From Oxalobacter formigenes (GTDB taxonomy: Bacteria; Pseudomonadota; Gammaproteobacteria; Burkholderiales; Burkholderiaceae_D), in the NCBI RefSeq assembly GCF_027158485.1, contig NZ_JAMKYJ010000016.1: a stretch of DNA of 28,819 nt; one strand, written 5' to 3'. Each line of letters begins with the position of its first letter. Position 1 is the first letter of the stretch. Shown here one piece after another: positions 1 to 8,212 of this stretch. The notes under the pieces were generated by a model. The model was not told the origin of the DNA, did no database searches, and was given only the letters and a program-made list of their open reading frames with translations. The translations under genes and the position numbers were made by a program.

Positions 1-2
1 AT

Positions 3-290
3 TCAAATCCGTAGTGGCGTTTGCATCATGGATATTTCATGAATGTTGCCAGGAGAAACGCCACGATCGACAAGGGCTTCCCGACAGGCATTTACTGTCG
101 CATTGCTCAGTGGAACGTTGTACCGGTTTACAAAAATCCCGAAGGTTTTGCATCCCGGACGCAATTGTCGCCCTGCCGCAAAAATGGCATCTTCTTTCCA
201 GTTGGTCGTAAATTTGAACCCCGGTTTTCCCTATGCTTCCTGCTGCTCCAATTGAAAGAAGACTGCAAAAATCAGAAAAAGCTTTTTCAT
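3..290 (-). pseudogene. Possible small secreted protein gene broken by an in-frame TAG
   Basis: Reading leftward from an ATG at 290, the frame opens with a lysine-lysine-hydrophobic start (MKKLFLIFAVFF) like a short signal peptide. It meets TAG at 231-233 (codon 20), then stays open for 75 more codons to a TGA at 3-5. The part after the TAG has ordinary protein-like composition (for example GKPGFKFTTNW and FGIFVNRYNVPLSNATV) and no usable start of its own is seen just after the stop. I do not recognise the family. It may be a pseudogene, a sequencing error, or not a gene at all: another frame on the opposite strand is also open here. Two compensating frameshifts would instead give a more standard signal-peptide end (LLSIGAAGS), which also fits decay. 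The gene has only a weak ribosome binding site (GAG). Confidence 0.3.
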
Positions 291-342
291 GATACAAAGC
301 TCACGACAGCATAAAACCATCGATTGCCCTGTTTCAAAAAAT

Positions 343-373
343 AAAAAAGCCCGGCGGAAAGCCGGGCTTTTTT
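343..373 (-). terminator. Rho-independent terminator of oxlT (bidirectional shape)
   Basis: A perfect GC-rich stem, GCCCGGC / GCCGGGC with loop GGAAA, is flanked by A-tracts on one side and T-tracts on the other. It therefore ends transcripts coming from oxlT (minus strand, about 70 bases after its stop) and could work in either direction. Confidence 0.85.
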
Positions 374-445
374 GTCTCTTGACGCTATGCGCCTGATTGC
401 TATCCCATGTTTCGGGAATCACATGTTGCTAGCTTAACATTCTGA

Positions 446-1702
446 TTAATGTACAGCTTTTTCTTCTGGAGACAATTTGACCATTTTCTTGACTGGACGG
501 CCCATTCTTGGAATAACGAAGGTAGCCAGAGCAAATGCGATGAAAGAAGTAATCGCAGTAATCAGGAAAGCGGTATTCCATCCGAAGTTGGTTGCAATTG
601 CAGCACCCAGACCACCACCGAAGATCGAGGCAGTTGCTTTTGCAGCCCAGAAGAAACCATAGTTTCTGGCAGAGTATGCCGTACCGAAAATATCGCTGTT
701 GGTCGATGGGAACAGAGCGTAGCTACCACCCCATGTGAAGAATGCGATTGCCAACATGGCGATAAAGGCTACATCGCCCAAGGCAGCAATCGTCGGGAAA
801 AGTGCGAGAACAACAGCATTGATACCGAAAACGACGGACATGGTTTTGTAACGGCCGATTTTATCGGAAACGAAACCCCAGAAAGGACGGCAACCACCAT
901 TGAACAGGTTCTGGATCGAAACACCGATCGTCAGCACACCTGCGGCAAGACCGAGGCTGCGACCGTAAGGGACGCTGTTGGCAACCAGCAGCAAACCACC
1001 AAAGTTAACGGAAAAGAATGCGGTCCACAGAACCCAGAATTGTGGTGTTCTCAGCATTTCGCCAGAATTGAAATCCTTGTCGGTAACAACGATTTGTTTT
1101 TTGGCGCCTTGCTGGCCAGGGAAACGGATAACGAAAGCGATCAGGATAATCAGGATACCCATGATCAAACCGGTGTACATGAATGCTGCGCCAACACCTT
1201 CAACTTTCAGAACGGAGCTGATCAGTGGCAGGAACGGCAGAACACCCAGACCGTAACCGGCAGCGGTGAAACCGGAAGCCAGACCGCGTTTGTCCGGGAA
1301 CCATCTGTTAGCCGTGTTCATCGCGATACCGTAAACGATACCAACACCTGCACCGGCCAGAGTATAAAGAGCATACAGAGCAGGAACACTGTCAACCATA
1401 CCCATGAAGGTCCAGCCAGCGAGAACCATCGCACCACCGAACATCAATGGAATTCTTGGACCGAATTTATCAACGAAGTAACCACCACCAGGCTGAGAAC
1501 CAGCTTGAATGACCTGAGAGAGTGTGAAAGCCGTCTGAACCGCAGCCAAAGAAACGCCAAGGTTGTCTTTAACCGGGTTAGCGTACAGTGTCCAGGAATA
1601 TTGGACACCCGAGATCATACACATCAGCAAAACTGCTAATACCAAGTAGAACCAACGATTGCCCAAGAGGCCTGTTGATTGTCCTGTTTGTGGATTATTC
1701 AT
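446..1702 (-). CDS. oxlT: Oxalate:formate antiporter OxlT
   Basis: An inner-membrane major facilitator that exchanges external oxalate(2-) for internal formate(1-). With oxalyl-CoA decarboxylase this generates the proton-motive force of Oxalobacter. The 418-residue product has the full length and sequence I recognise as O. formigenes OxlT: twelve hydrophobic segments, a PDKRG loop after helix 4 (about residues 136-140), and the two positive charges in the pore known to be needed for oxalate binding, R272 (in GGCRPFWGF) and K355 (in FFWAAKATAS). It stands alone with its own terminator at 343-373; purM upstream has its own terminator, so oxlT is its own transcription unit. The start is supported by the known protein, although only a weak GGGA lies upstream. 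A 17-bp-spaced CATAT array lies 116-323 bases upstream. Codon use is strongly biased, as expected for a very abundant protein. Confidence 0.98.
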   Translation of the reverse strand: MNNPQTGQSTGLLGNRWFYLVLAVLLMCMISGVQYSWTLYANPVKDNLGVSLAAVQTAFTLSQVIQAGSQPGGGYFVDKFGPRIPLMFGGAMVLAGWTFMGMVDSVPALYALYTLAGAGVGIVYGIAMNTANRWFPDKRGLASGFTAAGYGLGVLPFLPLISSVLKVEGVGAAFMYTGLIMGILIILIAFVIRFPGQQGAKKQIVVTDKDFNSGEMLRTPQFWVLWTAFFSVNFGGLLLVANSVPYGRSLGLAAGVLTIGVSIQNLFNGGCRPFWGFVSDKIGRYKTMSVVFGINAVVLALFPTIAALGDVAFIAMLAIAFFTWGGSYALFPSTNSDIFGTAYSARNYGFFWAAKATASIFGGGLGAAIATNFGWNTAFLITAITSFIAFALATFVIPRMGRPVKKMVKLSPEEKAVH

Positions 1703-2222
1703 TTTTACAAATTCCCAATCTAGTTAATCCGAAACAGAAATTTCTAAGTGTTACTGTCATTGGAAGTCGCGTATTGAAACGTGCTAGAAATGGCATTTCA
1801 AAACACTAACAACGAAATTTCATATTATGTTGCACAACATATGAACTCAGACTACATATTATGTGTGCTACATATGAGATCATATTTCACATTAGCAATT
1901 ACTTCAAATAAATATATTTCATATTGTCTCTGTGGATTATGATTTTCAGGCATATAAAACAGAGCAGAAAATGGCATGCGAATTCATATTACATTTCATA
2001 ACATATGCTGTTATATTTCATATGCCGTAAAAAGCAACATCTATTTATTCTTTTATTTACCGGATTCGTTATTGAAAAACGACTGGTTGATTGATGAGTG
2101 GCAGATTGAATGGATCTGGAATGATCCGATTGAAAAAGCGGTGCAATGATAACCTGATATTTCTGGAAGAAACATCAGGTAAAAACTGAGTTAAGTTTCC
2201 TGAAAACAGAAGAATCGCCGAT
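1703..2222. promoter_or_regulatory. Long AT-rich upstream region of oxlT
   Basis: A 520-base non-coding stretch between oxlT and the purM terminator. It contains the CATAT array described separately, a short inverted repeat GAAATGGCATTTC at 1787-1799, and a weak promoter-like pair reading towards oxlT (TTGAAA around 1795-1800 with CAATAC-like sequence about 18 bases on). No convincing gene lies in it. The reading frame at 2072-2149 (plus) is Trp-rich but has no good start. Confidence 0.5.
1818..2025. repeat. CATAT iteron-like array upstream of oxlT
   Basis: The motif CATAT starts at 1821, 1838, 1855, 1871, 1881, 1920, 1951, 1985, 2002 and 2019. Intervals are 17, 17, 16, 10, 39, 31, 34, 17 and 17 bases, so most copies fall on a 17-bp repeat. 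Four copies are the palindrome CATATG and two are the palindrome-like CATATTATG. Several carry a preceding TT or TTT (TTTCATAT at 1818, 1917 and 2016). The order and spacing suggest binding sites for a regulator of oxlT. The region is very AT-rich, so some single copies could be chance; the regular spacing is the stronger evidence. Confidence 0.6.
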
Positions 2223-2277
2223 AAAAAACCCGTCAGGATGTATTCGGCCATTTGGTCAACCGAGCAATCCGGACGGG
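2223..2277 (-). terminator. Rho-independent terminator of purM
   Basis: On the minus strand the arms CCCGTCCGGA and TCCTGACGGG pair with one mismatch around a loop of about 30 bases and run straight into six T residues (A-tract 2223-2228 on the plus strand). It lies about 20 bases after the purM stop. The loop is long for a terminator, but the arms and T-tract are correctly placed. Confidence 0.6.
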
Positions 2278-2297
2278 AACAATTCAGCAAACAGCCG

Positions 2298-3341
2298 TCA
2301 TTCGACAATAGTCTGAGGTTCGTCACCTGTACGCTGACGGATTTCACCGATACGGTAAACAGTTTCACCGGCTGATTTCAGTTGAGCCATTGCTGCATCT
2401 GCATTTTCCCTGGACACGATAACCACCATGCCAATACCGCAGTTAAAGACGCGATGCATTTCACTGTCAGCCACATTGCCATGTTTTTGCAGCCAGCTGA
2501 ACAACGGCGGCATCGGCCATGCCTCTTTTTTCAGAACGGCGGTCAGATGTTTTTGCAAAACACGTGGGATATTTTCTACAAGGCCACCACCTGTAATATG
2601 AGCCATTCCTTTTACTTGCATGGAATCCATCAGCGCCAGCAGCGGTTTGACGTAAATTCTCGTTGGCGCCATCAGGGCATCTGCCAGAGACCGACCATCC
2701 AGATCGGCGTTCAAATCCGGGTTGGCGACTTCGATAATTTTTCGAACCAGTGAAAAACCATTGGAATGAATGCCGGAGGAAGCCAGTCCAAGCACAACGT
2801 CACCAGGAACAATCGTGGTGCCGTTGATAAGCTTCGATTTTTCAACCGCACCGACGGCAAATCCGGCCAGATCGTATTCACCATCCGGATACATACTCGG
2901 CATTTCTGCCGTTTCACCGCCAATCAATGCACAACCAGCCTGTTCACATCCAAGAGCTACCCCCTTGACGACATCGGTCGCTGTTTTGACATCGAGCTTT
3001 CCACAGGCGAAATAGTCGAGAAAAAACAAAGGTTCTGCACCTTGAACCAAAATATCATTTACACTCATTGCCACAAGATCGATACCGACCGTATCATGTC
3101 GGTTAAGATGAAATGCGAGCTTGAGCTTCGTACCTACACCGTCGGTACCGGAAACAAGTACAGGTTCCTTGTATTTCTTGCTGATTTCAAAAAGAGCGCC
3201 GAATCCGCCAATGCCGCCCAGCACGCCTTCGCGCATGGTACGTTTGGCAAACGGTTTGATAGCCTCTACCAGTGCATCGCCTGCGTCGATATCGACACCG
3301 GCATCGCGATAGGAAAGAGATTGATTTGTGGTTGAATTCAT
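2298..3341 (-). CDS. purM: Phosphoribosylformylglycinamidine cyclo-ligase (AIR synthetase)
   Basis: Closes the imidazole ring in purine synthesis, converting FGAM plus ATP to aminoimidazole ribotide. The product is 347 residues, normal for the family. It contains the SYRDAGVDIDAGD start, the glycine-rich VSGTDGVGTKLKLAF segment, the ALIGGETAEMP segment and HITGGGLVENIPR near the C-terminal domain, all hallmarks of PurM. The frame runs open to 3551, but the start at 3341 is chosen because upstream residues are not PurM-like and the family begins near here. It is divergent from perM with a 91-base gap holding AT-rich promoter-like sequence, and is followed by its own terminator. Confidence 0.96.
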   Translation of the reverse strand: MNSTTNQSLSYRDAGVDIDAGDALVEAIKPFAKRTMREGVLGGIGGFGALFEISKKYKEPVLVSGTDGVGTKLKLAFHLNRHDTVGIDLVAMSVNDILVQGAEPLFFLDYFACGKLDVKTATDVVKGVALGCEQAGCALIGGETAEMPSMYPDGEYDLAGFAVGAVEKSKLINGTTIVPGDVVLGLASSGIHSNGFSLVRKIIEVANPDLNADLDGRSLADALMAPTRIYVKPLLALMDSMQVKGMAHITGGGLVENIPRVLQKHLTAVLKKEAWPMPPLFSWLQKHGNVADSEMHRVFNCGIGMVVIVSRENADAAMAQLKSAGETVYRIGEIRQRTGDEPQTIVE

Positions 3342-3432
3342 GATGAAAATGGGCTGGTGAAGCGTAAAATTATAATAATGTACTATACAGTAGTGTAGTA
3401 TTTTAACAAATTGATTCCGCAAGTACGAGGCA
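3342..3432. promoter_or_regulatory. Divergent promoter region purM / perM
   Basis: The 91-base gap contains TATAAT- and TATAGT-type sequences reading towards purM (minus-strand TTGTTA, 16 bases, TATAGT; and a TATAAT nearer the gene). An imperfect palindrome TACTATAC-AGTA-GTGTAGTA lies around 3379-3398. Exact transcription starts cannot be assigned by eye. Confidence 0.4.
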
Positions 3433-4512
3433 ATGGCAATATTTACCCCACAACAAAGACAAACGGCACTCTGGACGGGTATCGGTATTTTACTGATATT
3501 ACTCCTTTTGCTGCTGGGTCCGATTCTGACGCCATTCATTGCGGGAGCCATTCTGGCCTACGCCTTGAATCCTGTCGTTGACTGGTTGCGTTCCCTGCGC
3601 ATAGGCAGCTTCCGGATTCCCCGTCTCGCATCTGTTGTTATCGTCGTCCTCTTTCTGATTTCGCTTGTCACGACTTTTGCTCTGATCATGATCCCGATGC
3701 TGCTCAAGGAATGGCCCATTCTTTATGAACAGATTCCTGCTTTCGTCGCAAAGGTAAGCAATCACCTGAACCCTGTCTTAAATGAAATCGGCATACAGAT
3801 GCCGGTCGATAATGCAGGCGTCAAAAAAATCCTGACCGAGCAATTCTTTCCCAAGGGCGATGGCGTCTGGAAATCATTGATTGCTTCGGCAAAATTCGGC
3901 GGTACCGCTGTTTTGACGTGGGCATGGAATCTGATCCTGATTCCTGTCGTGCTGTTTTACCTCTTGCTGGACTGGCATATCCTGACTCGCAAGCTGCGAG
4001 ACATGATTCCCCGTCGCTGGGTAGGCAAGACTATCCGTTTCTGTCACGAAGTCAACACCATGCTGGCCCAATATCTTCGCGGACAGTTGCTGGTCATGCT
4101 GATTTTGTCCATTTATTATTCGCTGGCTCTTGCACTCGCAGGATATAACGTCGCATTGCCAGTCGGTATCATGACCGGCCTGATGGCTTTTGTTCCCTAT
4201 ATCGGCATTTGTATCGGCCTTTTTCTGGCCATTACGGCAACTCTGGTGCAGTTTTCCGGCATGGAAGCATGGGTAACGCTGGGTATCATTTACGGTTTCG
4301 GTTATTCTTTCGACGGGTTGTTGATGACACCGAAACTGGTTGGCGACCGGATTCAGCTGCATCCGCTTTTCGTTATTTTCGCCCTGCTCGCTTTCGCACA
4401 GCTCTTCGGATTTGTGGGAATTTTGCTCGCCTTGCCGTCTTCAGCCATACTGTCGGTAGCCTATAAACATTTACGAGCCCTCTATCTCGACAGCAATTTC
4501 TATAAAAACTGA
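3433..4512 (+). CDS. AI-2E/PerM family membrane transporter
   Basis: A 359-residue multi-spanning membrane protein of the AI-2E (PerM/TqsA-like) family. It has two hydrophobic segments at the N-terminus, a mostly soluble central part (about residues 70-150) and a cluster of membrane segments in the C-terminal half including LMAFVPYIGICIGL, the conserved PY.G motif region of the family. Members export or exchange small molecules, in some species including Na+/H+, but the substrate cannot be told from sequence. GAGG precedes the ATG at good spacing. It leads the gene series perM-hda-HAD-pcnB-folK, a common arrangement in betaproteobacteria, with only 8 bases before hda. Confidence 0.88.
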   Translation: MAIFTPQQRQTALWTGIGILLILLLLLLGPILTPFIAGAILAYALNPVVDWLRSLRIGSFRIPRLASVVIVVLFLISLVTTFALIMIPMLLKEWPILYEQIPAFVAKVSNHLNPVLNEIGIQMPVDNAGVKKILTEQFFPKGDGVWKSLIASAKFGGTAVLTWAWNLILIPVVLFYLLLDWHILTRKLRDMIPRRWVGKTIRFCHEVNTMLAQYLRGQLLVMLILSIYYSLALALAGYNVALPVGIMTGLMAFVPYIGICIGLFLAITATLVQFSGMEAWVTLGIIYGFGYSFDGLLMTPKLVGDRIQLHPLFVIFALLAFAQLFGFVGILLALPSSAILSVAYKHLRALYLDSNFYKN

Positions 4513-4520
4513 TTTCAACC

Positions 4521-5195
4521 ATGCAACAACTGCTGTTAAACCTGGACACCGGGAATGCACCGTCCCTGGATACCTATCTGACGGGACAAAACGGAGAAGT
4601 CGTGCATCTTCTAAGAGAAATAGCCTACCGTACATCCCGGGAGCATTTCGTTTACTTATGGGGCGACAACGCTACTGGCAAAACGCATTTGCTAAAAGCC
4701 CTGTCGCAGTTTTCTCCCGCACGCTATATACCTTCTGACGCGCCAGAAACCGATTTCAGTTATTCCCCACAATGTAATCTGTATCTGCTGGACGATTGCG
4801 AACGCCTCGATTCCCAAAAACAGATTGCCGCTTTCAATCTTTTCAATCAGGTCCGTGAAAACAACGGTTACATGATCACTTCGGGCCCATGCACACCACT
4901 TGCTCTTGATTTGAGAGACGATCTGAAAAGCCGGCTTTGCTGGGGACTGGTTTATCAGATAAAAAGCCTGTCCGACGAAGAAAAAATGGCCGCGTTGAAC
5001 GAACAAGCCAGGCAAAGGGGATTCACGATTTCGCCAGGTGTGCTACCCTATCTCATTACCCATTATCAACGCGATATGCATTCCCTTTCCATGATACTGG
5101 ACGCGCTCGACCGTTATTCCCTGCAAACAAAACGTACGATTACATTGCCTTTGCTGCACGATCTTCTGCAGCAAAAACAGGAGCCTGCTGTATGA
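4521..5195 (+). CDS. hda: DnaA regulatory inactivator Hda
   Basis: An AAA+ protein that, bound to the DNA-loaded beta sliding clamp, stimulates ATP hydrolysis by DnaA and so prevents re-initiation of replication. The 224-residue product begins with a clamp-binding motif (QQLLLNLD, residues 2-9). It has a Walker A GDNATGKTH (48-56) and a Walker B with D91-D92 (LYLLDDCERL), followed by a small helical lid domain. The P-loop is GDNATGKT where DnaA has GxxGxGKT, as in other Hda proteins. The stop overlaps the start of the next gene (ATGA), so the two are translationally coupled. Confidence 0.93.
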   Translation: MQQLLLNLDTGNAPSLDTYLTGQNGEVVHLLREIAYRTSREHFVYLWGDNATGKTHLLKALSQFSPARYIPSDAPETDFSYSPQCNLYLLDDCERLDSQKQIAAFNLFNQVRENNGYMITSGPCTPLALDLRDDLKSRLCWGLVYQIKSLSDEEKMAALNEQARQRGFTISPGVLPYLITHYQRDMHSLSMILDALDRYSLQTKRTITLPLLHDLLQQKQEPAV

Positions 5196-5869
5196 CCAAG
5201 ACGCTCGCCTTATTTGACCTGGACCATACATTGCTTCCAATCGATTCCGATTATGAGTGGGGACAGTTTCTCGTCCGTATCGGCGCAGTCGATAAAGACC
5301 GGTTTGAAAAACGCAACGCCGAATTTTTTGCCCAGTATCAGGCAGGCACGCTTGATGCGGCCGAATATCTCGCCTTCGCGCTGGGAACGTTGGCACAATT
5401 TCCAAGACCCCGGCTAAACCGCTGGAGACAGCAATACATGGACGAGGTCATTTCTCCAGCTATCCGATCTTCTGCACGGAATCTGATAGAAAATCACCTT
5501 AAAAACAATGATCTTGTCGCTATCGTGACCGCAACCAACAAATTTGTCACCGAACCGATTGCCAAAGCTTTCGGCGTCGATCATCTGATCGCCGCATTGC
5601 CTGAAGAAACGGACAGTGGTGAATTCACAGGCGGACTGATTGGCGCGCCAACGTCAGGTGAAGGTAAAATTGCCCATACGGAAAACTGGTTAAGGCAGAT
5701 GAACCTGTCTTTCGACAGTTTCGACGATACCTATTTCTATAGTGACTCGGATCGGGATCTCCCTCTATTGTCGAAAGTAAATCATCCCGTTGCTGTTAAC
5801 CCAAACAGTCGTTTGACTGAATATGCCAGAACACAAGGCTGGCCTTTAATGCATTTGTTCCATGATTAA
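5192..5869 (+). CDS. HAD-IB family phosphatase (SerB/histidinol-phosphatase-like)
   Basis: A 225-residue haloacid dehalogenase-type hydrolase. Motif I is DLDHTLL, with nucleophile D9 and acid D11; motif II lies in VAIVTATNKF; motif III lysine is in GEGKIAHTENW; motif IV is YSDSDRDLPLL. The helical cap between motifs I and II matches subfamily IB, which includes phosphoserine and histidinol-phosphate phosphatases, but the substrate is not evident. The frame is open upstream inside hda; the start at 5192 is chosen because motif I must be near the N-terminus and the ATG overlaps the hda stop. It overlaps pcnB by 8 bases. Confidence 0.9.
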   Translation: MTKTLALFDLDHTLLPIDSDYEWGQFLVRIGAVDKDRFEKRNAEFFAQYQAGTLDAAEYLAFALGTLAQFPRPRLNRWRQQYMDEVISPAIRSSARNLIENHLKNNDLVAIVTATNKFVTEPIAKAFGVDHLIAALPEETDSGEFTGGLIGAPTSGEGKIAHTENWLRQMNLSFDSFDDTYFYSDSDRDLPLLSKVNHPVAVNPNSRLTEYARTQGWPLMHLFHD

Positions 5870-7253
5870 CAAGCTGATCCAAAAGATTTTTGGCTCGACA
5901 CCCAAAACACGGCCATCAGGGAAACCCGTTTCGCTCTCTAAAGAAGAACACGGGATCGATCCCCGTCTTTTGTCCAATAATGCGGTCAGAGTCGTACGTA
6001 TTTTACAAAACGAAGGCTACGATGCCTTCATTGTCGGGGGTGCCGTTCGTGATCTCCTGCTTGGCTTGAAGCCCAAGGATTTCGATGTCGCCACCAATGC
6101 AACACCTGAACAGGTCAAACGCCTTTTCAAGCGTGCATTCCTGATCGGTCGCCGTTTCCAGATCGTTCACGTCATGTTCGGTCAGGATCTGATCGAGGTC
6201 ACGACATTTCGGGGAGCTTCCGACAAACCCGCCATCAAGGATGAGTCTGGCAGACTGCTTCGCGACAATAATTTCGGAACCCAATCCGAAGATGCGGCCA
6301 GACGCGATTTTACGATCAATGCCATGTACTACAATCCAGCCAATCAGGTATTGCTCGATTATCACGGTGGGATCAAGGATCTTCGCAGCAAAACGCTGAG
6401 AGTGATCGGCAATCCGGAACAAAGGTACAGGGAAGATCCTGTGCGTATGCTGCGTATCGTCAGATTCGCTGCCAAACTGGGTTTTTCCATAGACAAGACA
6501 ACCGGCGCACCGATCGCCGCACTTGCACCGTTGATGAACAATGTCCCCTCCGCACGCCTCTTCGACGAGATGCTGAAATTGCTGATGAGCGGACATTCGA
6601 TGTCCTGCCTGAAGGAATTACGCGCCAGAGGATTGCATCAGGGCTTGCTTCCTTTGCTGGATGTGGCTCTCGAACAGCCAGAGGCGGCTCATTTTATCGA
6701 ACTTTCTCTTGAAAAAACCGACCAGCGTATCAGGCAAAACAAGCGCATTTCACCGGGATTTTTATTCGCGACATTGCTTTGGACCCAGGTTGAAGAAAAA
6801 TGGGCCGAGTATCGTGCAAAGGGCGAACATCCTATCCCTGCACTGGTAGCCGCTTCCAGCGATGTACTCGACGTTCAAACGGAAAAACTGGCTATCCAGC
6901 GCCGCATTGCAACCGATATGCGGGATATCTGGCTTTTACAGCCGAGACTGGAACGCAGGACAGGCAAATCCCCTTACCGTTTGCTCGAAAACGAGCGTTT
7001 CCGTGCCGCTTACGACTTTATGCTGATCCGTTGTGAAGCCGGTGAACTCGAAGCTGAACTGGGCCAATGGTGGACCGAGTTTATCGACGCGTCAGGCGAT
7101 CGCCGGCAGGAAATGATCGATACGCAGATGAAAAGGGCTCCTGCAGGAAGTCAGGCCAAAAAACGTTCAAGACGTTCAGGACATAGACATCGCAAAAAAT
7201 CGTCAGCTAAAACAGCTTCTGAAACACAAGATATTATTGAAAAAACGGAATAA
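5862..7253 (+). CDS. pcnB: Poly(A) polymerase I
   Basis: Adds 3' poly(A) tails to RNA and so promotes decay. The 463-residue product has the nucleotidyltransferase signature GGAVRDLLLG (59-68), the metal-binding D73 and D75 in PKDFDVATNA, the RRDFTINAMYY segment and the RYREDPVRMLRIVRF segment typical of the class. This is followed by the helical domain and a very basic C-terminal tail (KKRSRRSGHRHRKK), expected to bind RNA. CCA-adding enzymes share the core, but the length, tail and position beside folK point to PcnB. It is translationally coupled to the HAD gene and ends 8 bases before folK. Confidence 0.94.
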   Translation: MINKLIQKIFGSTPKTRPSGKPVSLSKEEHGIDPRLLSNNAVRVVRILQNEGYDAFIVGGAVRDLLLGLKPKDFDVATNATPEQVKRLFKRAFLIGRRFQIVHVMFGQDLIEVTTFRGASDKPAIKDESGRLLRDNNFGTQSEDAARRDFTINAMYYNPANQVLLDYHGGIKDLRSKTLRVIGNPEQRYREDPVRMLRIVRFAAKLGFSIDKTTGAPIAALAPLMNNVPSARLFDEMLKLLMSGHSMSCLKELRARGLHQGLLPLLDVALEQPEAAHFIELSLEKTDQRIRQNKRISPGFLFATLLWTQVEEKWAEYRAKGEHPIPALVAASSDVLDVQTEKLAIQRRIATDMRDIWLLQPRLERRTGKSPYRLLENERFRAAYDFMLIRCEAGELEAELGQWWTEFIDASGDRRQEMIDTQMKRAPAGSQAKKRSRRSGHRHRKKSSAKTASETQDIIEKTE

Positions 7254-7261
7254 CCACCCGG

Positions 7262-7747
7262 ATGATGAGTCATACAGCTTATATCGGCATCGGTTCGAAT
7301 TTGGGGAACGCCCTTCAAAATACGCAACAGGCCATTGATCTTCTGCGAAAAATCCCGAAAACCAGCGTGGAGGCATCTTCGTCCTTGTACCAGACCGCAC
7401 CGGTGGATGCGTCCGGTGACGATTACATCAATGCCGTTGTCCGATTGAAAACAGAACTCGATGCCTTGACGCTTCTTGAAGAATTATGGCGTATTGAAAC
7501 CCTTTTCGGCCGCGAGCGCCCTTTCCGAAATGCGCCGAGAACACTGGATATGGATATCCTTCTTTACGATTCGGACTGTATCCAGACAGAGCGCCTCTGC
7601 ATCCCACATCCCCGCATGACGGAACGCGCTTTCGTTCTGGTACCGCTTCATGAAATTGCACCGGATTTGAATATTCCCGGAAAAGATTCACTCGATACGC
7701 TTATCAGGCATCTCGCCCATCAAAAAATCAAACGTGTGACGGCATAA
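7262..7747 (+). CDS. folK: 2-amino-4-hydroxy-6-hydroxymethyldihydropteridine pyrophosphokinase (HPPK)
   Basis: Transfers pyrophosphate from ATP to 6-hydroxymethyl-dihydropterin in folate synthesis. The 161-residue product has the N-terminal YIGIGSNLGN, then RERPFRNAPRTLDMDILLYD with the Mg-binding aspartates, and HPRMTERAFVLVPL, all diagnostic for HPPK. Two ATGs lie in tandem at 7262 and 7265 and either could be used. It follows pcnB closely, so probably the same transcript. Folate supply is relevant to the tetrahydrofolate ligase encoded at 26766. Confidence 0.95.
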   Translation: MMSHTAYIGIGSNLGNALQNTQQAIDLLRKIPKTSVEASSSLYQTAPVDASGDDYINAVVRLKTELDALTLLEELWRIETLFGRERPFRNAPRTLDMDILLYDSDCIQTERLCIPHPRMTERAFVLVPLHEIAPDLNIPGKDSLDTLIRHLAHQKIKRVTA

Positions 7748-7766
7748 GTACTTTCAGGAGTTTGTC

Positions 7767-8117
7767 ATGTTTCATATTCCCGTTTTTCTGCAAACCGCCG
7801 GATTGCTCGTTCTGTCAAACGTGTTCATGACGTTTGCCTGGTACGGCCATTTAAGGAATCTTTCTTCAAGATCCTGGCTGGTTGCCGCCCTGATCAGTTG
7901 GGGAATCGCCCTGTTCGAATATCTGCTTCAGGTTCCGGCCAACCGTATCGGTTTTTCCCAGTTCAGTCTGGCCCAGCTGAAAATTCTTCAGGAAGTCATT
8001 ACCTTAAGCATCTTTGTCCCGTTTGCCGTTTATTACATGGATCAGCCTTTCAAACTGGATTATGTCTGGGCCGCCTTATGCCTTGTCGGAGCGGTTTATT
8101 TCATATTTCGCTCATAA
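7767..8117 (+). CDS. DUF486 / DMT-like small membrane protein
   Basis: A 116-residue very hydrophobic protein with four predicted membrane helices. The segments FMTFAWYGHL, ISWGIALFEY, VPANRIG and LKILQEVITL are recognisable as the DUF486 family, related to half-size drug/metabolite transporters. Function is unknown. CAGGAG precedes the ATG at good spacing, and it sits between folK and panB in the same direction. Confidence 0.85.
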   Translation: MFHIPVFLQTAGLLVLSNVFMTFAWYGHLRNLSSRSWLVAALISWGIALFEYLLQVPANRIGFSQFSLAQLKILQEVITLSIFVPFAVYYMDQPFKLDYVWAALCLVGAVYFIFRS

Positions 8118-8212
8118 TTGACATGACATCGTGACAGATCACAAAACAACAGGATATGGTTACGTTTTACAAGCGGTACGCCACCATGTTTTAGTTTTAA
8201 TAAGGATTCGAT

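Noticed and set aside
449..1639. 396-codon plus-strand open frame opposite oxlT
   Set aside because: Antisense shadow of the well-established oxlT gene.
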